Assembly: GCF_020400825.1 (NCBI RefSeq)
Contig: NZ_JAINVH010000009.1
Coordinates: 62,001 to 126,000 of the forward strand
Source of the DNA: Streptomyces sp. HPF1205
GTDB lineage: Bacteria > Actinomycetota > Actinomycetes > Streptomycetales > Streptomycetaceae
Direction: 5' to 3'
Length of the DNA: 64,000 nt
In this document: positions 46,101 through 53,552 of the stretch, in pieces
How the letters are laid out: the number at the start of each line of letters is the position of its first letter
How positions within the stretch are numbered: the stretch's first letter is position 1
Made by a program: the position numbers and the translations under genes
Notes under the pieces: model-generated
Seen by the model: the letters and a program-made list of their open reading frames with translations, nothing else
Databases searched by the model: none
What the model was told of the DNA's origin: nothing

Positions 46101-46250
46101 ATCGGCGCGGCGGAGTCTCAGCGCATTGCGGCCTTGGAGCTGGACGAGACTAAGAACTTCGTCAAATTGCGGCAAATAATCCGCTCGGTCATCATGGATT
46201 CGCCGGACGCTGAAGAAATCGACCAGTTGGTCCGTCTGCTGCTGGAATAA
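43188..46250 (+). CDS. Single-chain (type IIG-like) restriction-methyltransferase
   Basis: This 1020-residue protein has an N-terminal nuclease-like core: RIDIEIG (Asp63) followed by IETKK (Glu72-x-Lys74), a PD-(D/E)XK layout. Helices follow, then an N6-adenine methyltransferase domain with motif I DPSCGSGTF at 347-355 and NPPW at 557-560 (IGNPPWLSYR). The last ~350 residues form a target-recognition domain. One chain therefore could both cut and methylate. The ATG at 43188 follows GAGGGAGTGG; the longer frame upstream is not protein-like. With the YaaC-like gene it forms a self-contained defence cassette inside the virion cluster. Confidence 0.87.
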   Translation: MSAAPQSSLEKLLARLIDRKPMRSEATLQADVRQLLLEGDLNLDENDLSVDLEAQVGDGRRIDIEIGFTAIETKKDLRSAKILKDAEKQLEGYVRTRTDQVGQRYVGILTDGADWRAYSLTGDKLVLVSRFEAKQRTAPTDLLIWLEGVLATSEGIKPTPEVIEGRLGAGSVSHRLDYATLGALYEEHKDRPTVKLKRDLWARLLRSALGAQFEDSDELFIEHTLLVNTAGIIAHSVLGYEVRNIPPATLVLGQLFEQSQIYGVVESDFFGWLIEVPGGDDFVRLAARRLSRFDWSSVEHDVLKVLYESVIAPETRKKQGEYYTPDWLAEKMVSDVVTDPLNQRVLDPSCGSGTFLFHAVRRFLDAAEADGRPLGQALDEVSDHVAGIDLHPVAVSLARVTYLLAVGNERLLSPERRQIRVPVYLGDSVQWQQRTDLFDHGHLVIRTGTGDTLYERELRFSEHLLKDAWRFDRLVNDLADRAANPSRQAGSKPSLSSLFNVLAIEKDDQEQITAAFALLCDLVDEGRNHIWSYYVRNLARPMWLSMTEHRVDILIGNPPWLSYRHMPTDMQDLFKEMSQSRNLWRGDEVATHQDLSGLFIARAVQQYLRVGGGFAFVVPNPVLDRPYWKGFRAGEYPDPNEPVRVHFTGSWDLRRLRPHFFPRGSAVIFGQRISAAVGDSALDNVAVPLPKATQRWTGKISPTAHDWAQVQEWVTRGTAELRYVGEDLISSPYRTRFWQGATIVPRVLFFVEQQEAGPLGLGGGRVRVRSQRSSTEKPPWKDLPALEGVVEAQFVRPVLLGESVLPYRLLAPRKAVLPIEGSTTLLHGEHEHIDRYPDLARWWRGAEELWIAHRSSERLTLLDQLEFRRKMSMQLPGTSLRVVYGKAGMHVSAALVDDSSAVIDHKLYWGTVSSRQEGMYLCAILNAPALTEIVRPLMSYGKDERDIDKAVWQLPIPQFDVANVNHQRLAEIGAAESQRIAALELDETKNFVKLRQIIRSVIMDSPDAEEIDQLVRLLLE

Positions 46251-46285
46251 TAGCCCGGTTGGGGCTGGCAAGTTCAGGATGAGTG

Positions 46286-46675
46286 TCACCAACGCCGGAC
46301 CAGGGCTTCGCGCAAGGCCCTGCCTAGGAAGTCGTTGGGCCGTGTACCTGGGTGCCGTACATACGCCGCGTACACCACCCGTCCGCCCACCTCGAATCGC
46401 AGGGCCCGGGTGCGGCGGGGGCGGATGATGTGCGGCCGGGTGCCGTGGATGACGTACTGGCTGGCCGGGTGTTCGGAGACCACATAGGCGGCAAGACCCC
46501 GGGCGGTGCCCTCCATGTGGGTGGTGATGTGGTCTTTCATCGTGCCGGGTGCGAGTTCGCGGGCCCGCTGAGCGACCCGCTCGGCTCGGCGCAGCAGCAG
46601 GCGCTCGCCGATGCCGCCAGGCCGGCGCAGGGCCTGCTCGATCAGGGTGGGGTCGATGGTGACGGTCACGCTCAC
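46286..46675 (-). CDS. HK97 gp10-like head-tail protein
   Basis: This 129-residue protein reads RLLLRRAERVAQRARELAPG, then YVIHGTRPHIIRPR, then YAAYVRHPGTRPNDFLGRAL. The conserved HPGTxPxxFL ending is diagnostic of gp10-type tail completion or neck proteins. The GTG overlaps the preceding stop by 4 bp. It is the last virion gene before the plus-strand cargo interrupts the order. Confidence 0.85.
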   Translation of the reverse strand: MSVTVTIDPTLIEQALRRPGGIGERLLLRRAERVAQRARELAPGTMKDHITTHMEGTARGLAAYVVSEHPASQYVIHGTRPHIIRPRRTRALRFEVGGRVVYAAYVRHPGTRPNDFLGRALREALVRRW

Positions 46676-47253
46676 GGCGGCTCCTGGCTGGTGCAGGTGT
46701 AGCAGCCGGCCAGGGCGACGGTGACGCGCTGCTCCACGCCGACGCAGCCGCCGTCCGGGCCGAGGACGCGGGATGGGCCGAGGACGAAACGGCGGCCGCG
46801 CGGCGTCGTCCCGGGCAGGCAGCAGGTGAGGGTGTTGGCAACGGTCGCCATGTCTGTGTAGAGGATGCGCGCGGAGGAATCCAGGGCCTCGCACGGCGGC
46901 GGGCACCCGTTTTCGTCGAGGGTGGGGGTGCACCGCAGCAAGATAACGACGATCTCCGCAGCGGTCGTCGTCGGCTGGGTGAAGCCGCGCAGGCCCAGCA
47001 CCGTCTGGTCGACGGCGGGGAAGTTCGTGGACGGGTAGATGCGAGCCACATTGACCGTGAGCTGCCCGCACGAGCCGAGCCCGTCACAGGCCCCGTCGCA
47101 GCCGTCCCACGCCGGCGGACCCGGCACGACGCAGGACCGTTGAGGGCAGCCGGGCTGCCCTGGGACCACGCCTGCGGCGGCGTCGAGTTCGGCGCACACG
47201 GAGCCGAGGACGACCTCCGCCAGGTCGTAGATGGCGGTCGGGTTCAGGGCCAT
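46672..47253 (-). CDS. Cysteine-rich head-tail connector protein
   Basis: This 193-residue protein begins ALNPTAIYDLAEVVLGSVCA and has about 16 cysteines (GCPQRSCVVP, DGCDGACDG, NGCPPPCEA, TCCLPG, GCYTCTS). Its place between the connector and gp10-like genes suggests a head completion or tail terminator protein. It overlaps both neighbours by a few bases. No closer family is recognised. Confidence 0.7.
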   Translation of the reverse strand: MALNPTAIYDLAEVVLGSVCAELDAAAGVVPGQPGCPQRSCVVPGPPAWDGCDGACDGLGSCGQLTVNVARIYPSTNFPAVDQTVLGLRGFTQPTTTAAEIVVILLRCTPTLDENGCPPPCEALDSSARILYTDMATVANTLTCCLPGTTPRGRRFVLGPSRVLGPDGGCVGVEQRVTVALAGCYTCTSQEPP

Positions 47254-48068
47254 TGCCGCATCCTGGGCCGCCGCATGTCGGGCGAGTAGGCGCGGGAGGC
47301 GTACGGCTGCCCGTACGGGTTCACCGAGGCGATCCACAGGTCCACGGCCGGAAGTCCGGTACGGCCCTCGGCGAACACCGCGGTCGGATCGAAGCCCTCC
47401 ACGGTCACGCCCTGCCGGTACGCCAGCACCGACCCCTGCCGGGCGAGCCTGGTCGTGTTCCCGGGCAGCTTGCACTGCTGCCCGGGAAGGCACGCCTTCA
47501 CCAGCTCGCACGTCAGCTCGCTGACGGCGGCGATCGCGGCCTCGTCCAGGCGCAGGCCGGTTCGGTAGGTCACGCACACCGTGCCGGGAGATCCGCAGGG
47601 CTCCGCCATCTCCTGGCGCGCTGGCCAGCGCTCACCGTCCGTACGCACCAGCAGGTTCGGCACGTCCACCCGGTACGCCTCCGGCACCAGCGCCTCGCCG
47701 TCGACCAGGACCTCGACCACGTCGTACACCGGCCCGTCCAGGCGCATCTCGGACACCTGGGAACGGGAGCAGTGCGTGCGGAAGCCGCACACCCCCGCGT
47801 TGAACCGCTGCCCGCCGACGCCGAGGTACGGCACTAAGCCGCCGGCCTGCACCCCGGCCGTCGTCCACGTCCACGGTCCGTCACCGCGGGCCCGGCCGCA
47901 CAGCCGCACCGTCACCGGGCACGACGGGCCCCAGCGGCGGCCCGACAACCGCCACAGCGTGATCGAGGCGATGCGTTGCCACCGCTCGGTCAGTTCGGGG
48001 TCGGTGCCGTCCGGCAGGTCGCAGCAGCGGGGGTCGAGCGGCCACGGGTCGCACACGTCGGGGTTCAT
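47244..48068 (-). CDS. Head-tail connector protein
   Basis: This 274-residue protein has about 14 cysteines. The middle reads SEMRLDGPVYDVVEVLVDGE and VTYRTGLRLDEAAIAAVSEL, then TRLARQGSVLAYRQGVTVEG. This is the arrangement of phage connector or adaptor proteins in actinobacteria, with an Arg-rich end (RRPRMRQWP). It overlaps the stealth-like gene's stop codon region by a base. Confidence 0.72.
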   Translation of the reverse strand: MNPDVCDPWPLDPRCCDLPDGTDPELTERWQRIASITLWRLSGRRWGPSCPVTVRLCGRARGDGPWTWTTAGVQAGGLVPYLGVGGQRFNAGVCGFRTHCSRSQVSEMRLDGPVYDVVEVLVDGEALVPEAYRVDVPNLLVRTDGERWPARQEMAEPCGSPGTVCVTYRTGLRLDEAAIAAVSELTCELVKACLPGQQCKLPGNTTRLARQGSVLAYRQGVTVEGFDPTAVFAEGRTGLPAVDLWIASVNPYGQPYASRAYSPDMRRPRMRQWP

Positions 48069-48769
48069 CAGGACCGCCCTGCCTCGTAGGGGCCCGGCGC
48101 CGCGAACTGCCGGCGGATGAACTGGCCGACGGAGCCGGCGGCGAACGTGTCGGGCGCCGTGGACAGGAACGGCGCGTTGTGCGGGAAGCGCGGCGAGCGG
48201 GTGAGGACCTTCGGGTCGAAGATCTGACGGCCCCCGACCTGATGCAGGTTGCCGTACAAGGTCCGCTTGTGCAGCAGCTGAAGGCGCTGCCCGGCCTCCA
48301 GCGTCTCCCGTGCGCGGGTCTTGCTCATCGGCATGGGAACGTGCAGCTCGTACGACAGGGGCCGTTTGTGCCCCAGGTCGGCCAGCAGGGCGCGGGTCTC
48401 CCGCAGCCCCTGCGCGTAAGAGCCGGTCGCTCGGTGGGCGCAGCGTCGCTCCACCTGCTCCAGTGGCCCGCGGTGCAGCACCGGCATGGCCTCGACCGGC
48501 TGCATGACGAAGAAGTCGTCGTTGAAGTACAAGAATTCCTCGGCGATGTCCGGGTGCTCCACGGCCGCGCGCAGGTTGGCCGTGGAGCTCAGGTACTTCG
48601 TGGGTTGCGGCGGCACCGGGATGTGGCCAACTCCGCGCACCCACGGCGGCATGTGCCCGGCGATCCACACCCGGCCGTGCGGCAGGTTCGCCAGGCTGCG
48701 CAGGGAGTAGCGCAGTTCGTGGTTGTCGTCGCCCGGCCGTACCGGGTAGACGATGTCAGGTGGGGTCAT
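48068..48769 (-). CDS. Stealth-like glycosyl(phospho)transferase
   Basis: This 233-residue protein opens PPDIVYPVRPGDDNHELRYS with LRSLANLPHGRVWI. Next come the conserved AVEHPDIAEEFLYFNDDFFV and HxxHNAPF-like RFPHNAPFLSTAP. This matches the CR1/CR2-type core of stealth hexose-phosphate transferases, reduced in size. It lies among head-tail genes on the same strand. Together with the GT4 gene it could decorate virion proteins, as shown for some mycobacteriophages; that role here is inferred. Confidence 0.75.
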   Translation of the reverse strand: MTPPDIVYPVRPGDDNHELRYSLRSLANLPHGRVWIAGHMPPWVRGVGHIPVPPQPTKYLSSTANLRAAVEHPDIAEEFLYFNDDFFVMQPVEAMPVLHRGPLEQVERRCAHRATGSYAQGLRETRALLADLGHKRPLSYELHVPMPMSKTRARETLEAGQRLQLLHKRTLYGNLHQVGGRQIFDPKVLTRSPRFPHNAPFLSTAPDTFAAGSVGQFIRRQFAAPGPYEAGRS

Positions 48770-48774
48770 GGTCG

Positions 48775-49473
48775 TCAGGAGGCGGAGTCGCAGAGAACGG
48801 GCAGGTAGTCGGCGGACGGCTGCGGTGGGGCGACGGTGGTGATGAGGATGCGCCGGTGGCAGTCCGGCCCGAGCGGGGCCGGCATGGGGCCTACGGCGCC
48901 GGTGGCGTCCTTGGCCACTACGTCGTATGGGCCCACTCCCCACCGGCCGCCCGCCCTGGTGGCGCCGGTCAGCGACAGGTTCACCGCGGAGTCGTTCAAC
49001 GTGAGGTCGCCGATCTGCCCGTTGGTGACCCACGGCACCAGCAGGTAGATCCACGCGCCGTCGCCGGTGGATTCCTCCGGGCACACGTCCTCGCCGAGAA
49101 CGTCCGCCCACACCTCCAGCGCGAAGCCCGACCGGCACGGGATCGAACAGGAGTCGAAGCCGATCGGCTTGCCGTCGAAGCCGAACACGACCGGCGCACC
49201 GGTCATGATCTCGATCATCTCCGGTGACGCCTGAAAGAAGGTGTACGTGATGTCGAAGCCGTTGAAGGTCGGGCAGCCCTTCTTGTACCCGCAGGTGCGG
49301 CCGTTGGCTGCCGTGAACTTCACGTCGGCGCCGTCGTCCACGTTGGCCTTGTACTCCACCGAGGCGAAGCAGTCGGTCACGTACGAGTTCTCCGGCCCGC
49401 ACACCGGCCGGCCGCAGCCGTCCACGCGGGTGATCCGCACCGTGGCTGCATTGGAGATCAGGGGTCCCGACAT
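48775..49473 (-). CDS. Probable major tail (tube) protein
   Basis: This 232-residue protein is beta-rich (VEYKANVDDGADVKFTAANG, FDITYTFFQASPEMIEIMTG, FALEVWADVLGED). The SPEMIEIMTG element is common in actinophage tail tube proteins. It has ten cysteines. Its own leader (copy 6) suggests high expression. The ATG has a GGAGG site. Tail tube identity is inferred from fold pattern, order and leader. Confidence 0.72.
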   Translation of the reverse strand: MSGPLISNAATVRITRVDGCGRPVCGPENSYVTDCFASVEYKANVDDGADVKFTAANGRTCGYKKGCPTFNGFDITYTFFQASPEMIEIMTGAPVVFGFDGKPIGFDSCSIPCRSGFALEVWADVLGEDVCPEESTGDGAWIYLLVPWVTNGQIGDLTLNDSAVNLSLTGATRAGGRWGVGPYDVVAKDATGAVGPMPAPLGPDCHRRILITTVAPPQPSADYLPVLCDSAS

Positions 49474-49562
49474 AGGGGGCCTCCACCATGTGACGAGGTT
49501 GAGGCCCGGCCCAGAACCAGCGGCAGCCCGGCGGTTGACTGCCGGACGATACTCCCAGTTTA
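49474..49562 (-). promoter_or_regulatory. Virion leader element, copy 6
   Basis: The -10-like TAAACT (49557-49562) overlaps the stop of the glycosyltransferase gene. A CCGGC/GCCGG hairpin lies between it and the block GCCGCTGGTTCTGGGCCG (49507-49524; C in place of G at position 11). GGGCCTC pairs with GAGGCCC around the Shine-Dalgarno GGAGG and ends 3 nt before the ATG. Confidence 0.82.
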
Positions 49563-50537
49563 TCGGGACAGCCCGAGCCCACGTGCGGCCGCATGCCGGG
49601 ATCGCAGGCTGAGACAGGCGGCTTCGAACTCGGCGAGGTTGCCGGGGTAGTCGAGGACGGCGACGTGCGCCTTGGCGCGGGCCGAGGCGGTGGCGTAGGC
49701 GCGCGGTGCCGACAGGCGGCGGATCTCGCGCACCCACCCGTCGATATCCTCGGGCGACACGTACACAGCGGCCTCACCGAACGCCTCGCACATGCCCGCC
49801 AGGGGAGAGGCGATGACCGGAATTCCCGACAGCATGGCCTCGACACCGACGCGACCGTACGACTCCGTCGCCGAGGGCATCAGCAGAAGACGCGTCCGGG
49901 CGTAGAGCTCCCGCGGCGGCAGGCGGTCGATGACGCTGACGTTCGGCGGGAACGGTCCAGCTGGGTGGCCGGCGGACCGGACGACGAGGAACGGCAACTC
50001 CGGGATGCGCTCCGCGATGGCGGAGAGCACGTGCGCCCCCTTGGCACGCGTGGACCCGTTGAGGGCAATCATCTGTCCAGGGGTGGTCCGGTAGCGGTCC
50101 GGATTGATCGCCGGCGGCAGGACGAGGGACGGCCCCCGGTAGGCGTAGTGATCGCGGCAGGCCTGCGAGGGGAACCAGGCCAGGCGGGGCCGGCGAAGGT
50201 TTCGGTCACGGGCCATTCCGTGGACCATCAGCAACTGCGGGACGGTACCCAGCTGAGGGACGAGCTTCGCGGCGCGGCGGTCGCCGTGGTGGGTGATGAC
50301 CAGCTCGGGCTTCAGCTCCTGTGCGGTCTGCCACCAGTACGGAAGCGGCCACACGGATACCCCCTCGTCGGTACGGGGTTGGCCGGGCTCGGCGAGGCTG
50401 GTCACCACGTGGACGAGGTGGCCGCCGGCTGCCAGGGCTTGGAGGTACTCGCGGGTGGTGACGAAGGCGCCCGTCGGGTCTGCCGGTCCGTATACCGGCA
50501 GGAAAGCCAGGACGCGCATCGGGGCGGGCGCCGTCAT
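49560..50537 (-). CDS. GT4-family glycosyltransferase
   Basis: This 325-residue GT-B fold protein has an N-terminal Gly-rich acceptor loop (YGPADPTGAFVTTREYLQAL) and a C-terminal donor domain with IALNGSTRAKGAHVL. The EX7E motif is in ATESYGRVGVEAM, followed by GIPVIASPLAGM. There is no membrane segment. It sits between the capsid and tail-tube genes, in the same direction, and its stop codon is shared with the -10 of the tail-tube leader. Glycosylation of capsid or tail proteins is the likely job, by analogy with mycobacteriophages. Confidence 0.85.
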   Translation of the reverse strand: MTAPAPMRVLAFLPVYGPADPTGAFVTTREYLQALAAGGHLVHVVTSLAEPGQPRTDEGVSVWPLPYWWQTAQELKPELVITHHGDRRAAKLVPQLGTVPQLLMVHGMARDRNLRRPRLAWFPSQACRDHYAYRGPSLVLPPAINPDRYRTTPGQMIALNGSTRAKGAHVLSAIAERIPELPFLVVRSAGHPAGPFPPNVSVIDRLPPRELYARTRLLLMPSATESYGRVGVEAMLSGIPVIASPLAGMCEAFGEAAVYVSPEDIDGWVREIRRLSAPRAYATASARAKAHVAVLDYPGNLAEFEAACLSLRSRHAAARGLGLSR

Positions 50538-50989
50538 TTACGCCTCCGGGTGGGCTTGGCGGCGGGCAGCGGACCGGCCTCGATCTGTGCCGAATCTGCG
50601 CGAGCACATCCCGCACCGGTCGTTCCGGGAACGCTGCCGGTGGCGGCCCGGCCCTCGCTCTCAAGGGGGTCTGCGGGAGGCGCGACATCTGTGCCGCCCA
50701 TCGGTGCCGGGCTGGGTCTCGGGCCCAGCGGCTTCGGCTCTGCGGCCCCGGGCTCAGAGGCCCCGGGCGGGGCCGCGCCGTGGACGGTGTCGTCGGTTGG
50801 GCTGACGTAGCGGTGGCCGTCGACCATCGAGCCGGTCAGCAACTCCTCGGGCACGATGGACAACAGTCCGGCGGGAACAGCGAAGGCATGTGCGCTGATC
50901 GTCCGGACCTTCGGCCTCTGCGCGGTTGCCCAGCGGGCGAAGTCGCGGCGGCGAGCCGGGACGGGGTGGACTTCGACCACGGGTTTCAC
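50534..50989 (-). CDS. Hypothetical virion-region protein
   Basis: This 151-residue protein has a folded N-terminal half (VEVHPVPARRRDFARWATAQ, ISAHAFAVPAGLLSIVPEEL, DGHRYVSPT) and a Pro/Gly/Ala-rich disordered tail ending in KPTRRRK. It overlaps both neighbours by 4 bp (GTGA-type). It may be a capsid decoration or scaffold-like accessory. No family is recognised. Confidence 0.65.
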   Translation of the reverse strand: MKPVVEVHPVPARRRDFARWATAQRPKVRTISAHAFAVPAGLLSIVPEELLTGSMVDGHRYVSPTDDTVHGAAPPGASEPGAAEPKPLGPRPSPAPMGGTDVAPPADPLESEGRAATGSVPGTTGAGCARADSAQIEAGPLPAAKPTRRRK

Positions 50990-51831
50990 GGGCGGGTCAC
51001 CACGTGGACCGCGGAAACTGTGCAGGTTGTGGCCACCACGTAGGTGCGTTCGACGAGGACCCGCCTGTCATTGATGCCGGTGTTCACGGACGGCCCGGGC
51101 TGGTCGGGCAGTGTCTCGGCCGGGCCGCGGCGGATCACCAGCGGTCCGGTGGCGTACAGCCATGTCGTGCCAGGCGGGGCTGGCAGGTTGCCGGGGCCGG
51201 TGTTCATGGCCGAGTAGCCGGCACCGACGACGACGCCGTTCCCGGCAAGGGTGCGCAAAGTGCCGGTTGCCTGGTCCTGGTGGACGAGGTTGTAGCAGCT
51301 CAGGAGGGCGGCGCCGCCTGTTGGAACGTGCAGCACGCCCTGGCCTCCGTACGTCTCGGCCAGGAAGGCTTCCAGCCTCGCCACGCCTTCCGCGATGTGG
51401 ACCGGTCCCTCGCGGGGGGTGAGGTCGGCTGCGGCCATGGCCAGCGTGTTCGTCCAGAACCCGGCCTCGACAGCTCCCTGCTCACCGAGGAGGAGAGAGG
51501 CTTGAGCATGGGCGCGGGCCTCGGCGTAGGTCGAGCCCAGGGCGCTGCACTCGGCCCCCGCGTACACGGTGATCGGCTCGGCGTGCTCGGCCCGCGGCCG
51601 GCAGAACTCCTTGCGAGCGGGCTCCCCGGGAGACTCGTCCCCCGGGGACTCCTCATCGTCCAGGCAGGGATCGTGCCAGACGTTGACCGGGCAGCAGCCG
51701 AGCGCCAGCCACTCCACGCCCAGTAGCTCGTGGACATCGGTGACGTCGCGGATGTCGGCGCAGCCGCCGAGGATGCCGTGGGGCAGGGGCTTACCCGGGA
51801 TGGCCTCGACCGCTTTGAGCATGCTCGCCAC
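50986..51831 (-). CDS. Virion-region protein following the capsid gene
   Basis: This 281-residue protein contains TGGAALLSCYNLVHQDQATG, TLRTLAGNGVVVGAGYSAMN and a C-terminal ERTYVVATTCTVSAVHVV. The second half looks like a beta sandwich. AGGAGGTGG before the GTG makes a strong start. Immediately after the major capsid gene, it could be a head decoration or capsid-related encapsulin-like protein. Function is not established. Confidence 0.65.
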   Translation of the reverse strand: MASMLKAVEAIPGKPLPHGILGGCADIRDVTDVHELLGVEWLALGCCPVNVWHDPCLDDEESPGDESPGEPARKEFCRPRAEHAEPITVYAGAECSALGSTYAEARAHAQASLLLGEQGAVEAGFWTNTLAMAAADLTPREGPVHIAEGVARLEAFLAETYGGQGVLHVPTGGAALLSCYNLVHQDQATGTLRTLAGNGVVVGAGYSAMNTGPGNLPAPPGTTWLYATGPLVIRRGPAETLPDQPGPSVNTGINDRRVLVERTYVVATTCTVSAVHVVTRP

Positions 51832-51899
51832 TGGCCACCTCCTCTCAACTCGGGGGCCGGCCCGTACACCCGTGCGGGCCGGCGGGACAGGGGGATACA

Positions 51900-53552
51900 T
51901 CAGGCAGCGGGGCAGGACACCGGGGTCTGGGCGCCGGTCTCGCCGCTCGGACAGACGGGTACGGTCACCAGGCGGGTATCCACCGACCTGTCCACGAGCG
52001 CGATGCACTCCTCCGCGAAGAGAGCGGTGTAGTCGTTGGTGCTGAACTTGGCCGAGTCGTGGATGACGCCGAGATTGACCTCCTCGCCGCGGCCGATGAC
52101 CAGGCCGCCGGCCGGGTAGATCAGGAACTGCACCTGCGACGGCCAGACCGTGGCAGGTGTCGTGCCGCCGATGCCGGTCGGCGTCGCGGGGGACAGGCCC
52201 CGCGCCCACTGGATACGCACGCCGAGTGGGGTGAACAGGTCCTGGACTTGCGCACTGGTGACGTCGTCGACCGAGACGCCGTTGCGGCGCGCGAGATCGG
52301 TGAGGAAGAGGTTCTGCGACCACCAGGGGAAGACGACCTCGAGGGCGGTCGTCTCACACAGGGAGTGCCGCTCGATGACGTCGGCGGCCTGAAGAGCGAC
52401 CGCGGCGTACACCGCGGACAGTGCGCCCATGGTCTGGGTGAGGGTGACCGGGGTGGCGGTGGTGAGGGCCTGCTGGAAGAGGACCTGCCGGACGCGGATC
52501 TCCTGGGCGACCATGGCGTTGCGCAGGTACCAGTTGATCAGCTCGGGGAAATGGCGGGCGGTGAGGATGCCGGATTCCAGGCACACGCCGACCGCGTCAC
52601 AGCGGACCTCGACCGGCGAGGGGCAGGGGATGCGGAAGCACGGCTTGGTGTTGCCGGCGATGTCGTCGGCCTCGGTGTGCACCCACGTCATGCTGGCTAC
52701 GTCCAGGCTCAGCGGCTTGTAGTAGCGCAGGCCGCCGCGGGCGAGCTGGATCTCGGGGGCGTCCCACAGCATGTCCGGGCACGAGGTGTCGGTCAGCTCG
52801 TACAGCGTCTCCGAAGGGGCGCACCAGCCGCCGGACGCGACCAGGTCGCCCTTCGGCAGCCGCTTCTGGCTCGACGCGGCGAGCGCCACGGTGGTGCCCT
52901 CCGGCGCCGAACTGGAGTCGGTGACGATCAGCTCCTGCGGGTACGGGTGCCGGTAGGAGATGACCTGGCCGACGCCGCCTCCGGCGGTCTTGAGGGCGGT
53001 CGCACGGGAGTTGATGCCGCGCACCACGTCGTCCATGTCCAGGCCCGCGCCGGGCGTGTAGCCGGGCACGTCGACTGCGGCGGTGATGACCGTGCCTGGC
53101 GCCGGGGGCTCGGGCAGGACGCGCGGCTGGCGGCGCCGTACCCCGGACAGGTCCAGGGCCGGGCGCTGGATTACTGCGGCGGCCACGACAGGGGCGGGGT
53201 CGGGCTCGGCGACCGGCTTGGGCTCGGCCGCCGCGGTGGCCTCGTCTTCGTCGGCCCCGCCGCCCTCGCGGTCGCCTCCGCCGCCGGCCGGTTCGGCGTC
53301 ACCGCCGCGGACCTGCGCGGCCAGCGCGTCGATCTCGGCGGCTGCGGCCTCCGCGGCCTCGTGACGGGCGGCTTGCTCGCCGCGGATCGACTCGATGCCC
53401 TTCGCGAGCGAGCGGAGCGCTTCGAGGTCCTTCGGGGTGATGCTGGTGGACTGGCTCTTCGCGTCGAACGCCTCGACCGCGCCAGCGAGAGCGGTACTCA
53501 GCTCCTCGTCGTTGAGGGCGGTGATGTCCTCGGGAAACTCGAACTCGGCCAT
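51900..53552 (-). CDS. Major capsid protein with N-terminal scaffold-like domain
   Basis: This 550-residue protein has residues 1-130 rich in Glu/Ala, a coiled-coil region (DFAEALRSLAKG-like helices) with an acidic low-complexity linker, typical of a cleaved delta or scaffold domain. The HK97-type fold follows: FPELINWYLRNAMVAQEIRV, then TLTQTMGALSAVYAAVAL, ALEVVFPWWSQNLFLTDLAR and a C-terminal EECIALVDRSVDTRLVTVPV. About eleven cysteines are present. The polyprotein upstream carries a protease-like domain that may remove the N-terminus. Leader copy 7 directly precedes the ATG. Confidence 0.85.
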   Translation of the reverse strand: MAEFEFPEDITALNDEELSTALAGAVEAFDAKSQSTSITPKDLEALRSLAKGIESIRGEQAARHEAAEAAAAEIDALAAQVRGGDAEPAGGGGDREGGGADEDEATAAAEPKPVAEPDPAPVVAAAVIQRPALDLSGVRRRQPRVLPEPPAPGTVITAAVDVPGYTPGAGLDMDDVVRGINSRATALKTAGGGVGQVISYRHPYPQELIVTDSSSAPEGTTVALAASSQKRLPKGDLVASGGWCAPSETLYELTDTSCPDMLWDAPEIQLARGGLRYYKPLSLDVASMTWVHTEADDIAGNTKPCFRIPCPSPVEVRCDAVGVCLESGILTARHFPELINWYLRNAMVAQEIRVRQVLFQQALTTATPVTLTQTMGALSAVYAAVALQAADVIERHSLCETTALEVVFPWWSQNLFLTDLARRNGVSVDDVTSAQVQDLFTPLGVRIQWARGLSPATPTGIGGTTPATVWPSQVQFLIYPAGGLVIGRGEEVNLGVIHDSAKFSTNDYTALFAEECIALVDRSVDTRLVTVPVCPSGETGAQTPVSCPAA

